Assembly (NCBI RefSeq): GCF_021295395.1
Contig: NZ_JAIWOU010000001.1
Coordinates: 2,558,501 to 2,622,500 of the forward strand
Length of the DNA: 64,000 nt
Direction of reading: 5' to 3'
Origin: Komagataeibacter sp. FNDCR2
GTDB lineage: Bacteria > Pseudomonadota > Alphaproteobacteria > Acetobacterales > Acetobacteraceae
Shown: positions 29,250 through 39,000 of the stretch, in pieces
How the letters are laid out: every line of letters starts with the position of its first letter
How positions within the stretch are numbered: the stretch's first letter is position 1
Program-made: the position numbers and the translations under genes
The notes under the pieces: generated by a model
Database searches by the model: none
Told to the model about the DNA's origin: nothing
The model's input: only the letters and a program-made list of their open reading frames with translations

Positions 29250-29399
29250 ATGACCGAGGATGAAAGCAGGCGCATACCATTTTCCACCCCGGCAGAACGA
29301 ATGAAAAGTCTTTCGATTACGGCAATACTGGTGTTGTTGATAACTGTTGTTACGCTGGCAAGTCTGTTTGTTCTTTATTTCATGCTTCCTGATTTCTGA
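29250..29399 (+). CDS. Small single-helix membrane protein (49 aa), unknown function
   Basis: ATG 29250 to TGA 29397-29399 encodes 49 residues: a charged, hydrophilic N-terminus (MTEDESRRIPFSTPAERMKS) and one hydrophobic helix (about residues 21-45, containing ITAILVLLITVV and SLFVLYFM), ending LPDF. AGGATGGAG at 29235-29243 is a good ribosome site 6 bases before the ATG; an in-frame ATG at 29238 lies inside that site. The charge pattern predicts an N-in single-pass inner-membrane peptide. It stands alone in the AT-rich stretch upstream of bcsX on the same strand. No family recognised. Confidence 0.55.
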   Translation: MTEDESRRIPFSTPAERMKSLSITAILVLLITVVTLASLFVLYFMLPDF

Positions 29400-30257
29400 A
29401 TAATATCCTTTCTGGTTTCTGGCCCTGTCTGGCCGTCCTGATACCCGCAATAAAATCCCATGCATCCGGAAACGCTCCTAAAGGGCGGAGGACGTTTCGC
29501 AACCATCCGTGTCCCGCGGCAAATCATGCTGCCCGGCCCGATATTCCCCCAGATGGTGTTTTGGGGGGTGGGAGCTGTATTTTATCGTCAGGTAAAACCC
29601 GACAAATGACAGGGAAGTTTTTGGTGAAGCTTTTTTCAAAAAGCTTCAGGAAACGCCCCATTTTTGAAAAAAGGTGGAATCTAAAAACTTTTATTCTATT
29701 TTATAGAACAATTATTTCCAATAATATCATGAATATTAAAAATCCATCGGAAATACCATTATCTGCCTGTATGGGAATTCAGATCAGCTCCGCGGCAAGA
29801 AATAAAATTGGATATTGGATTGGGGCTGCAATTTATAATTTATGTAAATCAGGTATATAATATGCCGATCGAAAAAATATTCCCTTCGTGCGGCGGATGC
29901 ACTTTGAATTGGAATAATTTTCCAGAATAGACGTGATTTATTTATTCAAAATACTGCGGAACGTCTAAAATATTCCATGTAGAAATAGGTTTGTATTCCT
30001 AATGCCCCCTGTCCACGCAGGTTGGGGCATATGGAAGGGTGAGACTGAAATGCAGATACATCCCTGCCGGTTTCCAGCCGCCATGCCGGGTAAATCCTGA
30101 AAAAATCATAATTAAAATAGGTAGTTAATAAAATACGCCGTCCGGAATTTCATCCGCGCACATGCGGGCCGCGCGCCAGGGGCGGGGCTCTGGCTCGGCA
30201 TTTTTTTTTCTGCTATAAGAACTATATTCGAAAAGAAATATTCCGGAGTCATGTATT
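29400..30257 (+). other. AT-rich leader region upstream of the cellulose locus
   Basis: 858 bases without a supported gene, clearly richer in A and T than the flanks. It holds repeat copy 2 (29615-29690) and a hairpin at 30002-30030 (ATGCCCC-CTG ... CAG-GTT-GGGGCAT). There is a T9 run at 30201-30209 and a TATAAG (30214-30219) that could be a -10 element for bcsX, although the -35 region is poor. A 22-codon frame at 29862 has no support. As the 5' region of the bcsX-to-bcsD run, it is the likeliest place for the operon promoter and its control. Confidence 0.5.
29615..29690 (+). repeat. Dispersed double-hairpin (REP-like) repeat, copy 2
   Basis: It begins AAGTTTTTGGTGAAGC and carries an intact first hairpin (GAAGCTTTTTTCAAAAAGCTTC, 29626-29647 approximately). 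The second hairpin is degraded: CGCCCCATTTTTGAAAAAAGGTGGAA replaces the GC-rich paired arms of the other copies. Its decay suggests it is older or under no selection here. Confidence 0.8.
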
Positions 30258-30929
30258 GTGAATGCGCTGCTGGCAGGCCTTACACTTCTGATCATTGGCG
30301 ACAGCCATGTAACATTCAAGGACTCCCTCCTCTCCATCCTGCCGGACGAATTCACCAGACAGGGCGCCAGGGTCATTACCTATGGCGTATGTTCCTCCAC
30401 CGCCGCGGACTGGGTCGTGCCCAACCCCAATAATGGCTGCGGCGCGGCCCAGCGTATCGGGGATGAACCGATCGGCGCGCCGGACATGAAGCCCGCCTCT
30501 CCACCACCCATGGCGTCCCTGCTTGAAAAATGGCACCCGGATGTCGTCATGGTGGTGCTTGGTGATACAATGGCGGGATACGGCCAGAAAACGATCTCGC
30601 GCGACTGGGTGGACGAGCAGGTCAAGACCCTGACCTACACCCTGGGCAAGACCGCGTGCATCTGGGTCGGGCCGACATGGGGGCAGTACAGCCCGCGCTA
30701 CGGCAAGACCGACCAGCGGACCACCGAAATGGCCACCTTCATGAAGGAGGAAGTGCCGCCGTGCACCTATGTCGACGGGACGGAACTGATGAAGCCGGGC
30801 TCGGTCAGCACCATTGACGGCATCCATGCCACCGCCGCCAGCTATCAGGTCTGGGGCGACGCCATTGTAAAAACGACGCTGCCCATACTTGAAAAGATCA
30901 AGGCGGAAGAACCCGCCGCCGGACAGTAA
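30258..30929 (+). CDS. bcsX: BcsX: SGNH-fold protein of the type II cellulose locus (GTG start)
   Basis: A 223-residue SGNH/GDSL-fold protein. Block I is LLIIGDSHVTF (residues 10-20, nucleophile Ser in GDS) and block V is DGIHATAASY (Asp and His of the DxxH pair). At block III the sequence is VLGDTMAGYG, not the hydrolase GxND, so the oxyanion Asn is missing; acyltransferase-associated SGNH proteins often vary here. In Komagataeibacter type II cellulose operons a protein of this kind (bcsX) precedes bcsY. The GTG at 30258 has GGAG 9 bases upstream; no ATG is available in frame. No signal peptide is evident. bcsY follows after 12 bases. A role in acyl transfer to cellulose is inferred. Confidence 0.72.
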   Translation: MNALLAGLTLLIIGDSHVTFKDSLLSILPDEFTRQGARVITYGVCSSTAADWVVPNPNNGCGAAQRIGDEPIGAPDMKPASPPPMASLLEKWHPDVVMVVLGDTMAGYGQKTISRDWVDEQVKTLTYTLGKTACIWVGPTWGQYSPRYGKTDQRTTEMATFMKEEVPPCTYVDGTELMKPGSVSTIDGIHATAASYQVWGDAIVKTTLPILEKIKAEEPAAGQ

Positions 30930-30941
30930 GGCGCATGGCTG

Positions 30942-32168
30942 GTGCCGCGCCGCCAGAACGCGATGCAGCCAGCCGGTAGAATGACGGTATTTCATGGGTA
31001 TCCGGTTATGAGCCAAGGGCAGGCGGCAGTTCCCGCGCGCAGTACGTGGCGGCAGATCCTCCGTAATGAATTCTTTCCCACGGACCGGCGGCGCGACATC
31101 GATGGCCTGCGTGGGCTGGCCATCATTTTCGTGGTGCTGTTTCATGCCGGGTGGCTGGATGGCGGCTTTATCGGCGTTGACATATTTATCGTCATTTCCG
31201 GTTATTTCATCGGCCGTTCCGCGTTGATCCAGCAGCCTTTCCAGCCCATGCGCTTCGTCAGCCGCCGGTTGTACCGGCTGCTGCCGGCCCTGTTCTGCAT
31301 GGTCGCGGCCATATCCGCCGGCATGCTGTGGTGGGTGCTGCAAAGCGACCGCGCCGATATCGCGCTGAACGGGGCGTACGCGCTGGTCTATCTGTCCAAT
31401 ATCTGGGCGGCGGGCCATGTGGGATATTTCGAGGGGCAGAGCATTGCCTACCCCTTCCTGCATACATGGTCGCTTTCCCTTGAGATGCAGTTCTATCTCG
31501 TCATTTTCATCATGGCGCTGGTGCTTACGTACACCCATCACCGCAACCGGGGGCTGGTCGGGATTTTCGTGCTGTCGTTGGGATGCAGCCTGTACAGCAA
31601 CCATGTCGGCAATTCTCAGGGCTACTATAATATCCTCGACCGCCTGTGGGAGTTCTCACTGGGGGCGCTGATCTGGATTGTTCCCCGCCCGCGTTTCAGT
31701 CGCGCGGTGTCCAACATCGTCTGCGGCCTTGGGGTGGCCTTCCTTTTTTACGCGGCCTTTTCTTACCCGCTCCGGTTCGCCTGCCCCTCCTACATGATCG
31801 CCCTGCCGTGCCTGGCGGTCATGGGTGTCATCATGTGCCCGCAGCATGATGTCGCGCGCATGCTGCTCGTACCCGTTTCCCCTATAGGTGTTATTTCGTA
31901 TTCGATATATTTATGGCATTGGCCAGCCATCGTGGTGGCGAACTACCTGTTGATGTTTCAGGTCCATGGCCTGGTTATGGGGGGTGTGCTGGCGTTGGTC
32001 ATGGTCATAAGCCTGCTCAGTTACGTGGGGATCGAACGGGTTTTTCTCGATTATGAAGGCCGCGTGACGCCATCTGTCCGGAATTGCGGCGCATTGGCGC
32101 TGGTGGGCGCGTGCGGCGGGCTGGCGATGGTGCTGTCCTACGTGTCGTTCGTGTCACGTGTGCATTAA
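30942..32168 (+). CDS. bcsY: BcsY: membrane acyltransferase (acyltransferase_3/OafA family)
   Basis: About 390-408 residues with around ten hydrophobic helices. The family signature RRDIDGLRGLAIIFVVLFHAGW contains the catalytic His; GGFIGVDIFIVISGYFI and FVSRRLYRLLPALFCMVA follow, and FLHTWSLSLEMQFYLV is the typical mid-protein motif. Acyltransferase_3 enzymes pass acyl groups to extracytoplasmic sugars. As bcsY of the type II locus it is the proposed cellulose acylase, a role analogous to the Wss acetylation proteins. The start is uncertain: GTG 30942, ATG 30963, ATG 30981 and ATG 31008 are all in frame and no ribosome site is strong. It overlaps the possible GTG start of bcsC. Confidence 0.82.
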   Translation: MPRRQNAMQPAGRMTVFHGYPVMSQGQAAVPARSTWRQILRNEFFPTDRRRDIDGLRGLAIIFVVLFHAGWLDGGFIGVDIFIVISGYFIGRSALIQQPFQPMRFVSRRLYRLLPALFCMVAAISAGMLWWVLQSDRADIALNGAYALVYLSNIWAAGHVGYFEGQSIAYPFLHTWSLSLEMQFYLVIFIMALVLTYTHHRNRGLVGIFVLSLGCSLYSNHVGNSQGYYNILDRLWEFSLGALIWIVPRPRFSRAVSNIVCGLGVAFLFYAAFSYPLRFACPSYMIALPCLAVMGVIMCPQHDVARMLLVPVSPIGVISYSIYLWHWPAIVVANYLLMFQVHGLVMGGVLALVMVISLLSYVGIERVFLDYEGRVTPSVRNCGALALVGACGGLAMVLSYVSFVSRVH

Positions 32169-32211
32169 GGCACACAGGTCCCATGTGTCCTGGGTGGTGC
32201 GGTCCGTCCGT

Positions 32212-35200
32212 ATGCCCATGCCCAGAGGCATGCATAATGTGACGCTGCTATGTGGTGCTGTATTATGCATGCCCTTGGGTATGGCGCATGCCGATGGCGG
32301 CGTGGCCCCTGGCTCCCCACAGGTCGCGCAGGCAGGTGTGACGGCGGCGGGCGCGCCCGTGCCTGAAAACGCGGCGCTCGACCTGCTGCTGCGCAAGGCG
32401 GAGTACTGGATCGGGCAGCAGGAATATGACAAGGCGACCGAGGTGGTGCGTGAAGCGCGCAGCATCGCCCCCGACAGCAGCCGGGCCCTGTACGACCAGG
32501 GCCGCATCCAGATCGGGACGGGCGACGCCGCGGCCGCGGGCCAGACGCTCAGGCAGCTTTCGCGCAATGGGGATGCATCGTCCTATATCGGCATGCTCAA
32601 TGCCCAGATCAGGTACGGTAAACTCGACCCGCAGGCATTGGCCGAGGCGCGCCATCTGGCTGAAACCGGCAAGATGATGCAGGCCATGTTCAAGTACAAG
32701 GCCCTGTTCAAGAACGGCGATCCGCCGCCGGATCTGGCGCTGGAATATTATCGTGTGCTGGGTTCCACCATCCTTGGGTATCAGGAAGCGCGGACCAAAC
32801 TGGGCGAATACGTCGCCCATAGCCCCGAAGACCTGGATGCGCGCCTGGCCTATGACCGGATCCTGACCTACCGCATTACCAACCGCGAACAGGGGCTGAG
32901 TGACCTGAAGGTGCTGGCCCGCACCGCCAGTTCCAGCGCCATCCGGCAGGATGCGGCGGCATCGTGGCGTCTGGCCCTGACATGGGAGCCCATAACGGGT
33001 TCCAGCATGCCATTGTACCGGGAATGGCTGGAAGCCCACCCCGATGACGCGGAGATACGCGATCTCCTGCAAAAGGCGCAGGAAACGCAGTCCGGCATCG
33101 ATGCGGCCACCTACCGCATAGAAGGCTACAAATTCCTGTCGCGGAAGGATTACGTCGCGGCGGCCCGTAGTCTGCATCAGGCGCTGGCGCTCAATCCCGA
33201 CGACCCGGATACGCTGGGTGGTCTGGGGGTGGTGGCCGAGGGAGAACAGCGTCTGGAGGATGCGAAAAAGTATTTTGCCCAGGCCGTCGCCGCCGATCCC
33301 GCGCCCGACAGCCACTGGCGCACGGCGTTGCAGCATGTCTACGCCGGGGGCGGCCCAGACCCGCTGGTGGGGAATGCCCAGTCCGCCATTGATGAGGGGC
33401 GTCTGGCCGCGGCCCAGGACGATATCGACCGCCTGCGCCAGCATCCCGGCGCGACCGAGGCGGCGCTGTTCTTGCAGGCGGCGCTGTATCGCAAGCAGGG
33501 CAGGCTGGATGAGGCCGCGCGGGTGTATCGGGAAATCCAGCGCATTTCGCCCCATAATCCCGAAGCTCCCTATAACCTTGCCTATGTCCTGATCCAGCAG
33601 GGGCGCGGGGATGAGGCCGATGACCTGATCCGGCTCGTGGCGCAGAAGGAGCCACGCCGGGCGTCGCTCCTGCGCGGCATGCAGTTGCGTTACGCGGCGG
33701 CGCATACCGGCGACCTGACGCGGCGTATCGCCCTGCTGCGCAGCGCGCTGGCCTATATGCCGGATAATCCGTGGGTATATCTCGAACTGGGCAATGCGCT
33801 GTACGACAACGGGCAGGTTGCGCAGGCGGACGCCCATATGCGGCAGTTGACCAGCGGCCGCGATGTCACCGATGCAGATATCGAGGCCGGTGTCCTGTAT
33901 GCGGTGGCGCATCATGACATCACCACGGCGGCCCGGCTGTATGCCCGTCTGCCCCCGTCCGCCCGCACGCCCGCCATGGTGCAGGCGGAGCGCCAGATCC
34001 GCCTGACGCAGATGGTCCGCGCCATCGACCCCCAGGCGCCCGATTACAGGGACCAGCTCATGGCGCTGGCCAATGCGCCCGACCCCGATGGCACGCTGGG
34101 CACGATCATCGCCACAGCCTTCATGGATCGCGACGATCCCCGCTCCGCGCGCAAGGTGCTGCGGTATGAGAACCAGATCACCCCCAATCCCGAACCGGAG
34201 CAGAAACTGGGCTATGCCGGAACGTCGCTGCGCATAGGCTCATTGCGGGACGCACAGGCCTACCTGAAGGATTTTGACCAGCTCGCGGCTGAAAACCCCG
34301 ATGGCATCACCAGTGACCAGATGCGTGTGCGCGAGCAGATCGAGATCGGCATGACCATCATGAAATCGGACCGGCTGGACCAGGGCGGCAAACCCGGCCA
34401 GGCGGAAAAGCTCATGCTTCCCCTTGTCGCGGCCAATCCCGATTCGGCCGAAGCCCATCTGGCGCTGGGCCGTGTTTACGAGACACAGGACAGGGCGCGC
34501 CACGCGCTGGGCGAGGATCTGGCCGCGCTGAAGCTGCGCCAGAACGACCGCTACATCCTGGCCTCCATCGTGCGGGACGCCACCGGGGCGGGGGATCTGG
34601 CGCTTGCGCATGAATACATGCAACGCCTGACCGAGCTTGCCCCCGACAGTTCGATTACATGGGAAGTGCGTTCGGAGATCGACCGGGTGGAGGGGCATGC
34701 CAGAGAACAGCTTGCCGACCTAGAACGGGCGCATGACCTGCAATGCAGTAGCAGCCCGAGCGTGAAATGCAACGCGCCGGACGCGTTCGTGCCCGATTAC
34801 ATGTGGCCGGACATGGAGGGAGACCATAACGAGCCGAAGGCGGTCACGCTTTCCGCCATGTACCCCTCCCTGCCCAGTGACACGGTGCTGCAGGCGACCG
34901 AGCGCAATATTGCCTACCTGCGCGAATCCCTTGCGCCGCAGATTGACGCGAATGTCTATATTCGCGGCCGTACCGGCGCGCGCGGGCAGGGGCAGATGAC
35001 GGAAGTGTCCGTGCCGATTACAGGCTCGTATCCGCTTTCCTCATGGGAACACCGGCTGACCTTCTCCGCCACGCCCACATTCCTGTTCACGGGCAATCCG
35101 GGCCAGAGCACCTCCATCTACAACCCGAGCACCTTCGGAACGCAGGCCGTCAATGGCGGCAAGGCCAGGGATCATTACAATATACAGGGCATCGCGCTGG

Positions 35201-36055
35201 GCGTAAGCTACATGAACCGCTGGTTTACGGGCGATGTGGGGACATCCCCCCTCGGCTTTCCCATCACCAATGTCGTGGGCGGGGTCGAATTCGCGCCCCA
35301 ACTGGCCCGGAACCTCAGGCTGCGGATCAGCGGCGGTCGGCGCATGGTTACGGATAGCGAACTGTCCTATGGCGGCATGACCGACCCCGCGACCGGCAGG
35401 ACATGGGGCGGTGTCACCCGCATTTTCGGCCATGGATCGCTGGAATACGCATCCGCGTTATGGACGGCCTATGTCGGCGGTGGCGGCGCCTATCTGGAGG
35501 GGACCAATGTGGTCAGCAATACCGAAGGGGAAGCCAGGGCGGGCGGGAATGCAAAGGTATGGCGCTACAGGGACCGGCAGGCGCTGCGCGTGGGGCTGGA
35601 TCTCATGTATTTCGGGTATGAACGCAACACCTACTTCTTCACGCTGGGGCAGGGGGGGGTACTTCTCTCCCAGCGCGTATTACGGGGCGATGGTTCCGGT
35701 GGAATGGTCCGGCCATGCGGGGCGCTGGAACTGGTTCCTGCGTGGCGAGGCGGGGTACCAGAACTACCATAGCGGCGGGTCGCCCTATTATCCCCGCAAT
35801 CCCGGCCTGCAGGCCGAACTGCCGCAGGGCAGGGGGCGGTTCGGGGGCGAGGGGGCCAGCGGGCTTGCGGGTAATTTCGGGGCGCGGCTGGTCTATCAGC
35901 TTACACCGCAGTTCAGGCTGGGGGTGAACGGTGGCTACACCCGCGCGGGGAGCTGGTCTGAATCCACCGGCATGCTGCTGTTCCATTATGTATTCGATGC
36001 GCCCGATACCCCGCAGGCCCCGGGATCGTCACGCCTGTCGGTTGATGAGGACTGA
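32212..36055 (+). pseudogene. bcsC: BcsC cellulose export protein (TPR + outer-membrane barrel), interrupted by a +1 frameshift
   Basis: A signal peptide (MHNVTLLCGAVLCMPLGMAHA) is followed by about 850 residues of tetratricopeptide-like helices (for example AARSLHQALALNPDDPDTLGGLG and AARVYREIQRISPHNPEAPYNLAYVL). The C-terminal BCSC_C barrel begins near SLAPQIDANVYIRGRTGARG. BcsC guides cellulose across the periplasm and outer membrane. The frame from 32212 runs to a stop at 35772, giving a 37-residue foreign tail. Removing one G from the G8 run at 35652-35659 restores GQGGYFSPSAYYGA and continues to TGA 36055, a product of about 1280 residues, the normal family length. The last about 130 residues, several barrel strands, are lost without that correction. 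Start choices are GTG 32158, ATG 32212 and ATG 32230. It may be a true mutation, a slippage switch or a sequencing error. Confidence 0.88.
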
Positions 36056-36060
36056 ACCCC

Positions 36061-37779
36061 ATGGCCAGATGCAGACAATGGCTTGTGAACACGAAATACC
36101 ACGCTCTTGCCGCCTGCGCGCTGGTGGCGCTGGGGCCGTGCGCGCCGCTGGCGCGGGGCGCGTCCTGCCCGGTGGGGATGGGGGAGGCCACTGTGTGCAT
36201 CCCGGCGGCGGACAGGCTGTCCGGCGGCATGGACCGCGCGCCGGGCGTGCATGACGATGCCCGGGCCGGTTACGCGCCCGGCAATATCTGGCAGGTCGAT
36301 GGCCGGGTCTGGCGGGCGGTATCCGTGGCGGCGGGGGCCGCGCGGTGGGAGCCGGTCGCCACCGCGCGCCCTGCGGATGCGCTGGCGGGCCATGCCGTGT
36401 TCGCAGGGGGGACGGTACGGATGGTCACGGGCTATGTGGGGCCCGCCGTGGATGTGGAAACCCTGCATGCGGGCCAGCCGGTCGTGACCACCATCGGTAT
36501 CGGGGCGGATGGGGCCTTTGACCACGCGGCCCTGCGCGCGGTTCTGGCCGGGCGGGATGCGGGAACATTCGCGACCGTGCTGCGGGTGCATGACCAGAGC
36601 GGGCATGGCCACGACCTGGAGGCCACGCCGGGCCGCCATGTCGTCCATATCGGGGAGGTGCAGGTCGCGGGGAACGAGACCCTCTCATGGGGGGAGGAAA
36701 ACGGGCCGGGCGGGTTTGTCATCCCCGCATCGCTGCGGGTTCCGGCGGATGATTTCTTTTTTGGGACAGTAGGCACCTATGCCTCCTCCAATTCCGGGTA
36801 CGCGGCCTATCCCGTGCCGGTAATGCTGGGGAGCGCCGTGCGCGGGCGCGTGTTCAAGGCATTTTTCGGCAGCTACAGCCTGGATGGATTCGCCCATATC
36901 GCCGATGCCACAAGCCCAGACCGCCGGACGGACATGGTCATTACCAATTCCCCCGCGGCCTTTGATGTCCATGCGACGCGGGGCGGATATGGTCTCGATT
37001 GCGCGAATGCCTCCGCCCGGCTGGACTCCCCCATCGCGCCGGGACAGATGAATGGCGGCTATATCGGCTTCAATGCCGATGGCGGGCCATGGTTCTCGCA
37101 GGGGCGCAATACGGGACAGTGGAGTGGTCTGGTCATTGCCGACAGAGCGCCCGATCCGGCGGGGCTTGCGGCGTTCCAGGCCTCGGCCGCGGCGGTGGGG
37201 AACTACATGCCCCAGCTTCGCGCCACGCTTGTGGTGATCGGGGATAGCCGGTCGGAGGGGTTCCGCCTGTCGGATGGCCGGAACTGGCCCTATCTCATGC
37301 AGCAGTATGGGCGCTACCAGAGCTATGACTTCGCGGTGTCCGGCGCGACGACACGACAGATGCTGGGCATGGTCGCGGCGGCGGAAGCCGTGGGCCAGCG
37401 GACCACCGGCAGCCGGGTCGCGGTCATTTTTGGCGGGTATAACGACCATCTGGAGTTCAACCACATCCCGGCGGAGGAGACGGTACGCAACATCGCCAGC
37501 ATGGTGCGACGCCTGAAAAAGGCTGGCTTCACGGTCGCCCTGATCGATGAGACCAACACATCCGGCGCACCGCGCGCGGCGCTGCGCGCGGCGGTGCGCG
37601 CCGGGACCATCACGCCCGATATCGAGATCGACCCCTTCGCGCCCGACCAGCCGCTGTACAATGTGGAGAACCATACCAACTGGAGCAATGACGATACCCA
37701 CCCCTCCCAGACCGGCCATGCCATCCTGGCCAGCATGGTGTGGCGGCAGGTCGGCGCCCGCCTGCTGCCCGCGCGTTGA
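36061..37779 (+). CDS. Secreted two-domain SGNH hydrolase of the cellulose locus (ORF569-like)
   Basis: A 572-residue exported protein. The signal peptide ends near ARG-ASCPVG (about residue 32). A middle domain holds VLRVHDQSGHGHDLEATPG, the DQSGNGNDL-type signature of arabinofuranosidase B or LamG-like jelly-roll folds, and probably binds carbohydrate. The C-terminal SGNH domain has all catalytic blocks: GDSRSEG (Ser396), GGYNDH (Asn461) and DDTHPS (Asp544, His547). It starts 5 bases after the bcsC stop. A protein of this size is described directly downstream of bcsCII in the type II operon. Likely a periplasmic or extracellular esterase or acyltransferase acting on cellulose or another glycan; substrate unproven. 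Confidence 0.75.
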   Translation: MARCRQWLVNTKYHALAACALVALGPCAPLARGASCPVGMGEATVCIPAADRLSGGMDRAPGVHDDARAGYAPGNIWQVDGRVWRAVSVAAGAARWEPVATARPADALAGHAVFAGGTVRMVTGYVGPAVDVETLHAGQPVVTTIGIGADGAFDHAALRAVLAGRDAGTFATVLRVHDQSGHGHDLEATPGRHVVHIGEVQVAGNETLSWGEENGPGGFVIPASLRVPADDFFFGTVGTYASSNSGYAAYPVPVMLGSAVRGRVFKAFFGSYSLDGFAHIADATSPDRRTDMVITNSPAAFDVHATRGGYGLDCANASARLDSPIAPGQMNGGYIGFNADGGPWFSQGRNTGQWSGLVIADRAPDPAGLAAFQASAAAVGNYMPQLRATLVVIGDSRSEGFRLSDGRNWPYLMQQYGRYQSYDFAVSGATTRQMLGMVAAAEAVGQRTTGSRVAVIFGGYNDHLEFNHIPAEETVRNIASMVRRLKKAGFTVALIDETNTSGAPRAALRAAVRAGTITPDIEIDPFAPDQPLYNVENHTNWSNDDTHPSQTGHAILASMVWRQVGARLLPAR

Positions 37780-37902
37780 CAGCGTGGGGCGCGTGGGGGA
37801 GCATCAGGCCACGACCGGTGGCGTGCCGGAAATGCGGGTGGTTGCACTTTGACGGATTCCAGATAGGGAAGCCCGACAGTTCAGGGGATACATGATTATC
37901 TG

Positions 37903-39000
37903 ATGCGGTTTGATCTCAAGACATCCGGCCTGCCAGCCCACCCGGCCCCGATCATGGGGCGTCGCGCCATGCTGGCGGCCCTTATGGCCATGGGGGGCGT
38001 GTCCATGTCGTCCATCACCGGGTTCGCCGCGCCCGGGGCGGCGGATGACGTGGCACGGCAATGGGCCGTGTTCCGGCGGAAATATTTCCGCCCCGATGGC
38101 CGCATTGTCGATACGGGCAATAACGGGGAATCCCACAGCGAGGGTCAGGGATACGGCATGCTTTTCTCCGCCGCCGCTAATGACCTCCCTTCGTTCGAGG
38201 CGATGTGGAACTGGACGCAGGCCACCTTGCGGCACACACGGGACAGTCTGTTTTCATGGCGTTTCCTGCCCGGTCAGGTACCCGCCGTGCCCGATACGAA
38301 CAACGCGACCGATGGGGACCTGCTGATCGCCCTTGCCCTTGCCCGCGCCGGGCGGCGGTGGCAGCGCGTGGATTTCGTGCAGGAAGCCGTGGCGATCTAC
38401 CGCGACGTGCTGCGGCTCATGACCCTGCGGGTGGGAGGCTACAGGGTGCTGCTGCCCGGCGCGCAGGGCTTCGTGTCCCCCGATGCGGTCACGCTCAATC
38501 TTTCCTATTACGTCATGCCCTCGCTGCTTCAGGCCTTTGAACTGACGGCGGACCCGGCATGGCATGGCGTGATGCATGACGGCATGCGCCTCATCCTTCA
38601 GGCCCGCTTCGGCCAATGGCGGCTGCCGCCGGACTGGGTCTCGATCGACCGGCGCACACAGGCCCTTTCCATCGCGAAGGGGTGGGCGCCGCGTTTTTCC
38701 TATGATGCGATCCGGGTTCCGCTCTACCTGTACTGGGCCCACATGCTCACGCCGGACCTGCGGGCGGGATACGCCCAGTTCTGGACCCATTTCGGCGCGG
38801 ATGCGCTGCCCGGCTGGATAGACCTGACAACGGGCGCGCGTTCGCCCTATAATGCCCCGCCGGGATATCTGGCGGTCGCGCAGTGCACGGGGCTTGCTTC
38901 ATCGGCAAAATTGCCGACACTTGACCATGCGCCGGATTATTATTCCGCGGCATTGACGCTTCTGGTTTATATCGCGCGGGCAGAGGAGCAGGCGAAGTGA
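37903..39000 (+). CDS. bcsZ: BcsZ / CMCax: GH8 endo-beta-1,4-glucanase
   Basis: A 365-residue glycosyl hydrolase family 8 enzyme (alternative start ATG 37954). A twin-Arg-free export signal spans about residues 19-44 ([16 protein letters not shown] ... GFAAPG). The catalytic acid Glu80 lies in [23 protein letters not shown] and [15 protein letters not shown] (containing the base Asp region) complete the family pattern. BcsZ trims or relieves tangled glucan during cellulose export, and in Komagataeibacter it is needed for normal cellulose I assembly. It follows the SGNH gene after 123 bases, and its TGA overlaps the GTG of bcsH. Confidence 0.93.
   Translation: MRFDLKTSGLPAHPAPIMGRRAMLAALMAMGGVSMSSITGFAAPGAADDVARQWAVFRRKYFRPDGRIVDTGNNGESHSEGQGYGMLFSAAANDLPSFEAMWNWTQATLRHTRDSLFSWRFLPGQVPAVPDTNNATDGDLLIALALARAGRRWQRVDFVQEAVAIYRDVLRLMTLRVGGYRVLLPGAQGFVSPDAVTLNLSYYVMPSLLQAFELTADPAWHGVMHDGMRLILQARFGQWRLPPDWVSIDRRTQALSIAKGWAPRFSYDAIRVPLYLYWAHMLTPDLRAGYAQFWTHFGADALPGWIDLTTGARSPYNAPPGYLAVAQCTGLASSAKLPTLDHAPDYYSAALTLLVYIARAEEQAK

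Noticed and set aside
29561-29860. A 99-codon frame across repeat copy 2
   Set aside because: Half of it is translation of the repeat (similar strings appear at the other copies), there is no ribosome site, and the rest has no coding character.
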